A DNA stretch of 5,549 nucleotides from Candidatus Limnocylindrales bacterium (GTDB lineage: Bacteria > Chloroflexota > Limnocylindria > Limnocylindrales > CSP1-4), in contig JARLHH010000257.1 of the NCBI GenBank assembly GCA_031292335.1, positions 1 to 5,549 on the forward strand, written 5' to 3'. Position 1 is the stretch's first letter; each line of letters starts with the position of its first letter. Positions 1 through 5,313 of this stretch are shown in pieces. The position numbers and the translations under genes were made by a program. The notes under the pieces are model-generated. The model was given only the letters and a program-made list of their open reading frames with translations. It searched no databases and was not told the origin of the DNA.

Positions 1-1041
1 CCCGCCGGACGACGAGCCGTACCCGCCATACCCTCCGATCGTGGGTCCCGGCGACGAGACGGCGGCCGGCGCATCCCGGCCGGACGCCCAGGCCGCCGCG
101 AAGCGGTCATACGTTGCACGGGCCGCCGGACCGAGCGCGGTCGGCTGGAACCCGCCGGTCGGGCGGTCGGAGGCAAAGACACCCACCGCGTCCGCCCCGA
201 GCTCACCCGCGAAGTCCGGGTCGCACTCGGCCATCGTCGAGCCGATGAGCGCGCCCACGTGAAGACCGGCCGCGATCATGGCCTGCCGGAAGGCGACCCC
301 GTCCGGGATGTGCGAGGCAAGGATGATCACGTCCGGATGGGCGGCCGCGAGCTGGCTCATGACGGCTGGCCAGCCCGGCAGGACGAGGTCGTAGGTGATC
401 CGGGCGACGATCGGGACGCCCGCCGCGCTCGCCGTCGAGGCGGCCGCGTCGGCGACCGAGGATGCGTAGTCGTCCCGCGCGGACACGATCGCGAGGCGGA
501 GCTGGGACGGCGCCCGCCCGAGCCGCGGCGCGAGCTCCTGCGCCGCGAACGAGGCGGAGTTCGCGCCGAGGTTCGTGCCGCTCGCGCCGACGCGGAACAC
601 GAGCGGGAGCCCGCGGCCTGTCAGGCGGTCGGCAACCGCCCCGGTCTCCCAGTAGAGCATCCCGGCAGCGTCGGCTGCCGTGCTGGCGGGAACGGACAGG
701 TCGGACGAGTAGGTGCCCACGACGATGTTCACGCCGTCGGAGCGCAGCGAGGCCATCACGGCCGGCGCCTGGTCGGCGCTCTCGAGATCGCGCACGTCGA
801 GCTCGATCCGCCGCCCCGCCACGCCGCCGGCCGCGTTCACGAGGTCGGCCGCGATCTGGACGCCGCGGAGCTCCTGGCCGGCGAGCGACGCGGCGCCGCC
901 CGAGATCGGGAAGACGGCGCCGATCCGGATCGGCGGAGGGCTCGACGGTGCAGGGGTCGCGCCGGCGGCACAGCCGGCCAGCGCCAGCGATGCGGCGACC
1001 ATGGCGACGAGCGTGGCGCCCCGTCGCGATCCTCGCCGCAT
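1..1041 (-). CDS. Branched-chain amino-acid-type ABC transporter substrate-binding lipoprotein (partial, C-terminus beyond left edge)
   Basis: The frame opens at ATG 1041-1039 and stays open to base 1, giving 347 residues without a stop, so the C-terminus lies outside the window. An arginine-rich start and hydrophobic stretch lead to a lipobox, L21-A-G-C24, so the protein should be lipid-anchored outside the membrane. From about residue 38 it follows the periplasmic-binding-protein type I fold of LivJ/LivK: IRIGAVFPISGG (38-49), the AAGGVAGRRIELDVRD stretch (70-85), VVGTYSSDLSVPAS (107-120) and RVGASGTNLGANSASF (150-165), followed by the second lobe (LAIVSARDDYASS, PDVIILASH). This family captures amino acids, urea, amides or aromatic acids for an ABC permease; the ligand cannot be named here. 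The ATG overlaps the stop of the lipoprotein gene by one base (TGATG) and no good Shine-Dalgarno precedes it, so coupled translation is likely. The visible end is unusually Gly/Tyr/Ser-rich (GGYGGYGSSSGG, 336-347), where many homologues are still folded. Family assignment is strong; ligand is unknown. Confidence 0.88.
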   Translation of the reverse strand, partial: MRRGSRRGATLVAMVAASLALAGCAAGATPAPSSPPPIRIGAVFPISGGAASLAGQELRGVQIAADLVNAAGGVAGRRIELDVRDLESADQAPAVMASLRSDGVNIVVGTYSSDLSVPASTAADAAGMLYWETGAVADRLTGRGLPLVFRVGASGTNLGANSASFAAQELAPRLGRAPSQLRLAIVSARDDYASSVADAAASTASAAGVPIVARITYDLVLPGWPAVMSQLAAAHPDVIILASHIPDGVAFRQAMIAAGLHVGALIGSTMAECDPDFAGELGADAVGVFASDRPTGGFQPTALGPAARATYDRFAAAWASGRDAPAAVSSPGPTIGGYGGYGSSSGG

Positions 1042-1043
1042 CA
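1039..1043 (-). other. TGATG stop-start overlap
   Basis: On the minus strand the TGA stop of the His-rich lipoprotein (1043-1041) shares one base with the ATG of the substrate-binding protein (1041-1039). The second gene lacks a convincing Shine-Dalgarno, which fits translational coupling by reinitiation. The overlap is seen directly; the coupling is inferred. Confidence 0.7.
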
Positions 1044-1526
1044 CGGCTGCACCGTGAAGACGACGTCGGGCGTCACGACCCGCGGATCGAAGGGGTAATG
1101 GTCCGACGCGACGAACTCCGCGTGGAGGATGTGCGTACCGGGGGCGACCGTCAGGTCCTGCGTCGTCCCGTAGTTCATCGAGACCAGGTTGTTGTCGACG
1201 TAGAGGTGGATGTGGCCCTGGTCGGGGCGGACGGCGGTCGTCGTCGCGGCGACGATGGTCGCGCCCGTCAGCGCGACGACCACGTGGAGGGTCGTGCCGT
1301 GGACCACCTCGTTCGCGGTCGGCGACACGAGCGACAGCTGGGCCGGCGAGGAGAGGCGGGCCGCCCTCGCCGTGGAGCCCGGGGCCGCCGCGGATTGCGG
1401 CACGGCCGGCTGCGACGCGGCGCCGAGTGATGCCGGCGTCCCGGACGGGCCGGTCGTGCACCCACCGAGAACGATCGCCGTGATGACGGAGAGCGCGCGG
1501 AGCCCGGCGCGCGAACAGTGTCCCAT
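1041..1526 (-). CDS. His-rich lipoprotein with a C-terminal Ig-like (DUF4399-like) domain
   Basis: This is a predicted surface lipoprotein of 161 residues. It has a short basic start, a hydrophobic stretch and the lipobox L20-G-G-C23. A low-complexity Ala/Ser/Pro linker follows (about 24-60), then a compact beta domain (about 63-161). The domain has histidines at 76, 81, 105, 107, 132, 135 and 143, notably in GHIHLYVD (104-111), THILHAEF (131-138) and SDHYPF (141-146). This pattern resembles small DUF4399-like domains, in which metal binding is plausible but not established; I infer it only from the histidines and the CopC-CopD neighbour. I chose ATG 1526 because GAGGA ends five bases before it; an in-frame ATG at 1538 would add four residues but has a weak ribosome site. 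The stop overlaps the next gene by one base. The spacer to the CopC-CopD stop is about 82 bp, so a shared transcript is likely but not certain. Exact function is unknown. Confidence 0.82.
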   Translation of the reverse strand: MGHCSRAGLRALSVITAIVLGGCTTGPSGTPASLGAASQPAVPQSAAAPGSTARAARLSSPAQLSLVSPTANEVVHGTTLHVVVALTGATIVAATTTAVRPDQGHIHLYVDNNLVSMNYGTTQDLTVAPGTHILHAEFVASDHYPFDPRVVTPDVVFTVQP

Positions 1527-1531
1527 GCTGG

Positions 1532-1536
1532 TCCTC
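1532..1536 (-). promoter_or_regulatory. Ribosome-binding site (GAGGA) deciding the lipoprotein start
   Basis: Minus-strand GAGGA lies five bases before ATG 1526-1524. Its first base is the last base of the alternative ATG at 1538-1536. The upstream ATG is preceded only by CACCACGGCAG, a poor Shine-Dalgarno, so the shorter start is preferred. Confidence 0.5.
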
Positions 1537-1548
1537 ATCTGCCGTGGT

Positions 1549-1564
1549 GCCGCGCGGGCGCGGC
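1549..1564. other. GC-only inverted repeat between CopC-CopD and lipoprotein genes
   Basis: Seven-base arms GCCGCGC and GCGCGGC are separated by two bases, which in RNA gives a six-pair stem with a four-base loop. It lies about 45 bases past the CopC-CopD stop and about 10 bases before the upstream candidate ATG of the lipoprotein. No T-run follows, so it is not a standard intrinsic terminator; it could slow transcription or stabilise one end of a processed message. In DNA this GC-rich such a repeat can also arise by chance. Confidence 0.3.
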
Positions 1565-1608
1565 CGGCGAAGGTCGCAACGATACCGCCACCGGGCGCGC
1601 GGCCGGGC

Positions 1609-3690
1609 TCACTTGACGGTCACGTCGAACCGCGCCGCGAGCGGGTCGCCGTTCGGCGCCGGTCCGGAGATGGAGACGGTGTACGCGCCGGCCGGCAGCG
1701 TCGTGTCGGCGACGAAATGGCCCGGCTCGAGCTGGCGCGGCGTGAGCGGCGCCAGCGCACAGCCGGACGGGGCGATCTGCTCCGTCACCCGCTGAACCGG
1801 GAGCTCGGTGCCGGCCTGGTCGAAGAACGTGGCGTGCAGCTCGTTCGCGCCGGCGGTCCCCGGGTCAAGGTAGACCTGGACGGTCCGGCCGGACGTGAGC
1901 GCCGCGGTGTAGAGCGCGGGCAGCCCCGGCGCGGCGTTGATCGAGACCGACGAAGCCGGGCCCGCCGCCACCGGCGCACAGCGGGTGGTCACCGTGAGCG
2001 GCACCTCGACGGAGGCGAGCCCGTTGACCACGAGGGCGGTCACGGACCACGTGCCGTCGATCGACAGGTTCGGGCCGCTGGCGCTGAAGACGCCGGTCCC
2101 GGCTGCGGCAGGCGCAAGGTCCAGCCGCGACTCGCCGATGTCGGTCCGGGCCGGGATCGAGAAGCGGAGCGTGACCGACGTCGCCGGCACCGGAGCGCCG
2201 CTGTCGAAGTCGGTCGCGCGCGCCGAGAACGTGTTGAAGCCCGCGGTCCCCGGCGAGACGGTCAGGCTCAGGCGAACCGATGTCCCGAAGTCGTTGCCGG
2301 TGACCACGAGCGGCGCGGCCGTCGGCGCGGGGGACGCCGCCTGGGCAGCCGGCGCACCGCCGCCGCTCGCTTCGACCGGCGGAGCGAGGTTGACGAGCGA
2401 GGCGGACAGCACGAGCACGGTCGCGCCGACGACCAGCTCCACGGAGCCGGTGCGGCGCAGCCCTCCCAGCCGCCGCCCGGCGGCGGGCACGTTCACGAAG
2501 TGGTTCAGGGCACCCAGCATCGCGAGCAGGCCAAGGAGCGCCGTCTTGGCGATGATGAGCCTGCCGAAGTCGGTCGAGACCAGGTTGTCCAGCGTGCCGA
2601 CCTCGGCGATCGCGCGGAGCAGGCCGGTCGCCCCGACGGTGACGATGCCGGCCGTGGCGACGTAGGCATACCGCCGCGCGGTGCGCGCCGTGGTGGCGCT
2701 CGGCTCGCCCCGGATCGCGAGCAGCAACCCCCCGAGGCCGCCGAGCCACGCGCCGACCGCGAGGATGTGCAGCCACTGGACCGCCACGCCGAGGATCGGG
2801 AGCGCCCCGGCCGCGGCGTGGCTCGCCAGCACGTCGGCGAACATCGCGCCGGCGGCGCCGAGCGCGGCGAGAACAAGCGCCGGCCGCCCCCACGCGGGCC
2901 GGGCCAGGAGGGCGGCGATCGCCAGACCCGCGACGCCGAGCAGGACGAGCCGCTCCACGATGACGGGGCCGAACGAGGTCCCGAGCGCGTCCGACAGGCC
3001 GACACCCGCATCGGACAGCTGCGCCGCGACCACCGCGGCGGTGCCGGCGAGCGCGACCAGCCAGGCCGCCGGAACGAGCCGCCGCGAGATCGCGGGCACG
3101 TCCTGCGTGACCACGGCCCCGAAGAGCGCCGCCCCCAGCAGCGCGACGAGGCCGAGATACATCAGCCATCGGCCGGCGATCTCGGCGGGCGTGGGACCCG
3201 CCGAGGAGGTCGATGCGCCTACCCCGCCGCCCGGCACCGACGCCGGCGGTGGGGCCACCCCGCCGACCCCGAACGCGAACGAGCCGGCGGCGACATGGCC
3301 GTCCACCGCCGAGACCGTCCGCCAGGCGACCGTATAGACGCCCGCCGGAAGCGCCTTCAGCGGGACGACCAGCTCCTCCTCGTTGTCGGGCCCGACGGCC
3401 GTGGGGCCCGACGTGACGGACGTCCCGGTCGTGTCGAGCACCTTGATCGACGACAGCTTCAAGTCCGGACGCTCGCCGAAGACGATGGAGACCTGGGTCG
3501 GGGCCTGGGCCAGGCTCGCGCCGGGGCTCGGGTTCGACGACTGGGGCAGGGCATGGGCGAACGCCACGCCGGCGAGGATCACCAGCACGAAGGCAGCCGG
3601 GACGGTGCAGCGAACGACCGCCCGGCCAACGTGGCGCACGGAGGCCCGACCGGCCGCCCGCGCGGCGTGGCGCACGCCCCGGGCCCTCAC
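1609..3690 (-). CDS. copD: CopC-CopD fusion copper-handling protein (YcnJ-like) with two C-terminal Ig-like domains
   Basis: This 693-residue protein joins a copper-binding and a membrane module. A basic start and hydrophobic segment (about 26-45) end in VAFA, placing His46 first in the mature chain. The CopC domain (46-142) has HALPQSSNPSPGA at its start and SAVDGHVAAGSFAF (127-140) near its end; His46, Asp130 and His132 match the known Cu(II) ligands of CopC. After a Gly/Pro/Ser linker, CopD spans about 170-437 with eight likely helices and the motif WLHILAVGAWLGGL (306-319), including His308; His291 lies just before. Two beta domains follow: one YtkA/FixH-like (about 460-570) and one ending at 693 with Cys571 and Cys644. 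B. subtilis YcnJ, linked to copper uptake, has a related CopC-CopD layout. GTG 3690 overlaps the preceding stop by four bases and is chosen for coupling; a GTG at about residue 19 would also leave a signal peptide. Direction of copper movement cannot be told from sequence. The frame stays open far upstream, but that is a high-GC artefact. Confidence 0.93.
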   Translation of the reverse strand: MRARGVRHAARAAGRASVRHVGRAVVRCTVPAAFVLVILAGVAFAHALPQSSNPSPGASLAQAPTQVSIVFGERPDLKLSSIKVLDTTGTSVTSGPTAVGPDNEEELVVPLKALPAGVYTVAWRTVSAVDGHVAAGSFAFGVGGVAPPPASVPGGGVGASTSSAGPTPAEIAGRWLMYLGLVALLGAALFGAVVTQDVPAISRRLVPAAWLVALAGTAAVVAAQLSDAGVGLSDALGTSFGPVIVERLVLLGVAGLAIAALLARPAWGRPALVLAALGAAGAMFADVLASHAAAGALPILGVAVQWLHILAVGAWLGGLGGLLLAIRGEPSATTARTARRYAYVATAGIVTVGATGLLRAIAEVGTLDNLVSTDFGRLIIAKTALLGLLAMLGALNHFVNVPAAGRRLGGLRRTGSVELVVGATVLVLSASLVNLAPPVEASGGGAPAAQAASPAPTAAPLVVTGNDFGTSVRLSLTVSPGTAGFNTFSARATDFDSGAPVPATSVTLRFSIPARTDIGESRLDLAPAAAGTGVFSASGPNLSIDGTWSVTALVVNGLASVEVPLTVTTRCAPVAAGPASSVSINAAPGLPALYTAALTSGRTVQVYLDPGTAGANELHATFFDQAGTELPVQRVTEQIAPSGCALAPLTPRQLEPGHFVADTTLPAGAYTVSISGPAPNGDPLAARFDVTVK
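3687..3690 (-). other. GTGA start-stop overlap
   Basis: The GTG of the CopC-CopD gene (3690-3688) overlaps the TGA stop (3689-3687) of the upstream anchored protein by a total of four bases. No strong Shine-Dalgarno precedes the GTG. This supports coupled synthesis and a functional partnership; it also supports the longest start of the fusion protein. Confidence 0.65.
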
Positions 3691-4463
3691 GCGGTGCCGG
3701 GCCGCCGGCGAACCGCGAGGAACAGGGCCACGGCCCCGAGAACGATGCCGATCGCCCCGACGAGGACGCCGACCTGCAGGGCCGTGCTCGCGTCGCTCTG
3801 GGCCGCTGCGGCGGCGGCAGACGCCGCGTCGGCCGCGGACTGCGCTGCCTGGGCGGCCGCGACCCCGTCCTGGCCGGGAGCCGCGCTCGCCGCAGGAGCC
3901 GCGCTCGCAGCGGGCGCCGCCGACGTCCGGGCGTCGATTCGATCGAGCCGGGTGACGATGTCCGAGATCGACGGGAGCTTCGTCGGGAAGTCGACCGTGC
4001 TCGAGTCGACGACCGAGTTGAAGGTCGCGTCGCTCGACGTGGCCGTCTCGTCGACGGCCGTCCCGTGGATCGTGCCCGTGAGATGGAACGTGTAGTCGCC
4101 CGGCACCGTCGGCGCGATCGGGGCCTCGTAGTCGCCGGGGATGCCAAGCCCGGTGTCGCTGTCGAACGCGTTGTCCAGGGACAGGCTGGACGACGTCTGC
4201 CCGGAGACGCTCACGACCACCGAGAGGTCGCCGTCCGGGATATCCGTGACGGGTCCGCCCTTGGCGTCCTTGACGATCACCTGGACGGCGTTCGCGGCTC
4301 CCACGTACGTGGGCTCGTGCGCCCAGCCCAGCGCGACGCTGTACGAGCCGAAGCTCTTGACGACGTGCGCCTCGGCGGTGCCGACGATGAGCATCGCGAG
4401 GAGCATCGCGGAGGTGACCGCCATGAGAGAGGCGGCCGAACGAAATCGCAATCGATGGGGCAT
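3687..4463 (-). CDS. Exported, membrane-anchored Ig-like protein with N-terminal histidine, CopC-CopD partner
   Basis: I do not recognise a named family. The protein has 258 residues: a clear signal peptide (1-32, ending in GTAEA), which leaves His33 first in the mature chain as in CopC and YcnI proteins; a beta-rich domain (33 to about 160) with GSYSVALGWAHEPTYVG (39-55), GIPGDY (107-112) and PGDYTFHLTGTIHG (121-134); a short charged helix (about 162-180); SAAPAA repeats and an Ala/Gln/Asp-rich helix or coil (about 181-228); a final membrane helix (about 229-251) and the cytoplasmic tail VRRRPGTA. The layout, an outward domain on a stalk with one C-terminal anchor, resembles YcnI in plan but not in sequence. 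His33, His49, His127 and His133 are possible metal ligands. ATG 4463 is supported by GGAG eight bases upstream. The stop overlaps the CopC-CopD start, so the two are probably made together. A role in copper delivery or sensing is inferred from context only. Confidence 0.85.
   Translation of the reverse strand: MPHRLRFRSAASLMAVTSAMLLAMLIVGTAEAHVVKSFGSYSVALGWAHEPTYVGAANAVQVIVKDAKGGPVTDIPDGDLSVVVSVSGQTSSSLSLDNAFDSDTGLGIPGDYEAPIAPTVPGDYTFHLTGTIHGTAVDETATSSDATFNSVVDSSTVDFPTKLPSISDIVTRLDRIDARTSAAPAASAAPAASAAPGQDGVAAAQAAQSAADAASAAAAAAQSDASTALQVGVLVGAIGIVLGAVALFLAVRRRPGTA
3873..3923 (-). repeat. In-frame hexapeptide repeat SAAPAA (two full copies plus a partial third)
   Basis: Codons 181-197 of the anchored protein encode SAAPAA, SAAPAA and SAAPG. 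At DNA level a 14-base unit, GGAGCCGCGCTCGC on the plus strand, occurs at 3877-3890 and 3895-3908, a period of 18 bases. The first peptide copy has diverged in DNA. The repeat starts the stalk between the beta domain and the Ala-rich helix and may vary in length between strains. Confidence 0.7.
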
Positions 4464-4471
4464 CTGCTGAT

Positions 4472-4475
4472 CTCC
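4472..4475 (-). promoter_or_regulatory. Ribosome-binding site (GGAG) of the anchored Ig-like protein
   Basis: Minus-strand GGAG is followed by eight bases (ATCAGCAG) and the ATG at 4463-4461. It is the clearest Shine-Dalgarno before a start in this window and supports reading the gene as a separate protein, although the frame stays open far upstream. The rest of the 80 bp spacer (4464-4543) shows no convincing -35/-10 pair or terminator. Confidence 0.6.
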
Positions 4476-4543
4476 AGGTGGATCGAGCCGCGACACCGCG
4501 GCGCGGGCGGGAAGAAATGGACGCGCGATGCGGGCGCGTGCTG

Positions 4544-5200
4544 TCAGGCCGCGAGCGCTCGGGGCGGAGCCCGCCCCGCGATCCGGTGTCCTGCGATCGC
4601 CGCGTGGCGGCGCTCGACCCAGGGCGCGTTCGGACGCGCGCCGATCGCCGCGGCGCGAGCCGGACGGCGGCGGGCGGCCTCGATGCGCCCGATGAGGACG
4701 GCGCGGCGCCAGCGGTAGAGTGCATCGACCAGGGCGGTGGCCGCGGCCACGAGGGCAAAGAGCACGGCAATGCCGGGGAACCCGAGCGACCCCATGACGT
4801 CGAGACCGGGCGCCGGAAGCCCGACCGATATCCGCTCGAGGTTCTCGACGACGATGAAGAGCACGAGCGCCGCCGGGAAGATGGCGAGCCAGGAACGCCG
4901 GACGTGGCCGCCGAGGAAGCGCGCGCCTGCCTGCGGGGCGAGGGATTCGTTGCGGTCGAGTCGACGGGCCGTGCGTGCGAGCCGCGCGAGCCGCCAGACG
5001 CCAACGAAGACGAGGGCGGCCGAGAGTCCGGCCACGATGCGCACCGTGTCGGTCCAACCGTCGCCGTGACCGGTGCGGGCGAGGAGGGCCTGCCACGACG
5101 AGCCGTAGGTGAGGAGGAACGCGAGGTCGTGGGCGAGCACAAAGGTGACGGCCGCGAGGATGCCGAGCCGTGCTCGATCGCGCCATCCCCCGCCGCTCAT
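4544..5200 (-). CDS. Four-helix integral membrane protein of unknown function
   Basis: The 218-residue protein has four likely membrane helices at about 12-32, 52-72, 103-122 and 139-160, and an Arg/Ala-rich cytoplasmic tail (about 161-218). No enzyme motif is visible. Polar residues in or next to the helices stand out: AHDLAFLLTYG (23-33, His24-Asp25), the loop TGHGDGW (43-49) and VVENLERISVGLPAPG (117-132, with Glu119 and Glu122). From memory, comparable membrane proteins with a His near helix 1 and an ENLE-like segment occur near CopC/CopD genes in actinobacteria and Chloroflexota, but I cannot name the family or cite a function. The ATG at 5200 is the first start and puts the first helix about 12 residues in; its Shine-Dalgarno is poor (GAG seven bases upstream), and a TAGAGT hexamer sits just upstream. 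It lies 80 bp before the His-first anchored protein and 113 bp after the NicO gene, so operon membership is likely. The Ala/Arg-rich tail gives no domain call. Confidence 0.8.
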   Translation of the reverse strand: MSGGGWRDRARLGILAAVTFVLAHDLAFLLTYGSSWQALLARTGHGDGWTDTVRIVAGLSAALVFVGVWRLARLARTARRLDRNESLAPQAGARFLGGHVRRSWLAIFPAALVLFIVVENLERISVGLPAPGLDVMGSLGFPGIAVLFALVAAATALVDALYRWRRAVLIGRIEAARRRPARAAAIGARPNAPWVERRHAAIAGHRIAGRAPPRALAA

Positions 5201-5206
5201 CGCGGC

Positions 5207-5212
5207 ACTCTA
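5207..5212 (-). promoter_or_regulatory. Possible -10 hexamer TAGAGT for a leaderless transcript
   Basis: Minus-strand TAGAGT matches the TANNNT form of a -10 element and ends six bases before ATG 5200, the spacing seen in leaderless messages. The poor Shine-Dalgarno of this gene fits. No recognisable -35 lies at 16-18 bases, and a six-base match is weak evidence, so this is tentative. Confidence 0.25.
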
Positions 5213-5222
5213 CGCGAGGTGG

Positions 5223-5259
5223 GCGATCGCCGCTTCCGGCGCCCGCGATCGAGCGATCG
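5223..5259. repeat. Three copies of GCGATCG in the 113 bp spacer
   Basis: GCGATCG occurs at 5223-5229, 5245-5251 and 5253-5259, the last two only one base apart. The first copy is part of the palindrome GCGATCGC. A small five-pair hairpin (CGCCG, loop CTTC, CGGCG) lies at 5228-5241. The cluster could be an operator or a leftover of a degenerate palindrome; no T-run suggests a terminator. The motif also occurs elsewhere in this GC-rich window, so significance is unproven. Confidence 0.3.
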
Positions 5260-5313
5260 AAGACGCCCGGTCCAGCCTGCGCGTCGTGGCAACCGCGCTC
5301 CCGAGGGCCTGGA

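Noticed and set aside
259..1430. Overlapping plus-strand frames of 279 and 322 codons
   Set aside because: They lie antisense to the binding protein and lipoprotein, are Arg-rich and show no family features.
1549..1564. Hairpin as a rho-independent terminator after CopC-CopD
   Set aside because: No T-rich tract follows on the minus strand and the loop is minimal; kept only as an inverted repeat.
1579..1584. TATCGT on the minus strand as a -10 for the lipoprotein gene
   Set aside because: No -35 at a suitable distance, and a hexamer match alone is too weak to list as a promoter.
1613..1618. Plus-strand TTGACG resembling a -35 box
   Set aside because: It lies within the end of the CopC-CopD gene and no credible plus-strand gene follows.
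1210..4095. Open plus-strand frame of 961 codons antisense to CopC-CopD and its neighbour
   Set aside because: Arg/Gly/Asp-rich low-complexity translation with no domain or signal, lying opposite well-supported genes. Long antisense frames are common where GC is this high and stop codons are rare.
1865..4147. A second minus-strand frame of 760 codons overlapping CopC-CopD
   Set aside because: Arg/Pro-rich out-of-frame translation of the CopC-CopD gene, without recognisable motifs.
3691..5142. N-terminal extension of the CopC-CopD frame
   Set aside because: The frame is open to 5142, but the added translation is Arg/Ser-rich without domains and overlaps two better genes in other frames. The signal peptide and CopC His fix the true N-terminus near 3690.
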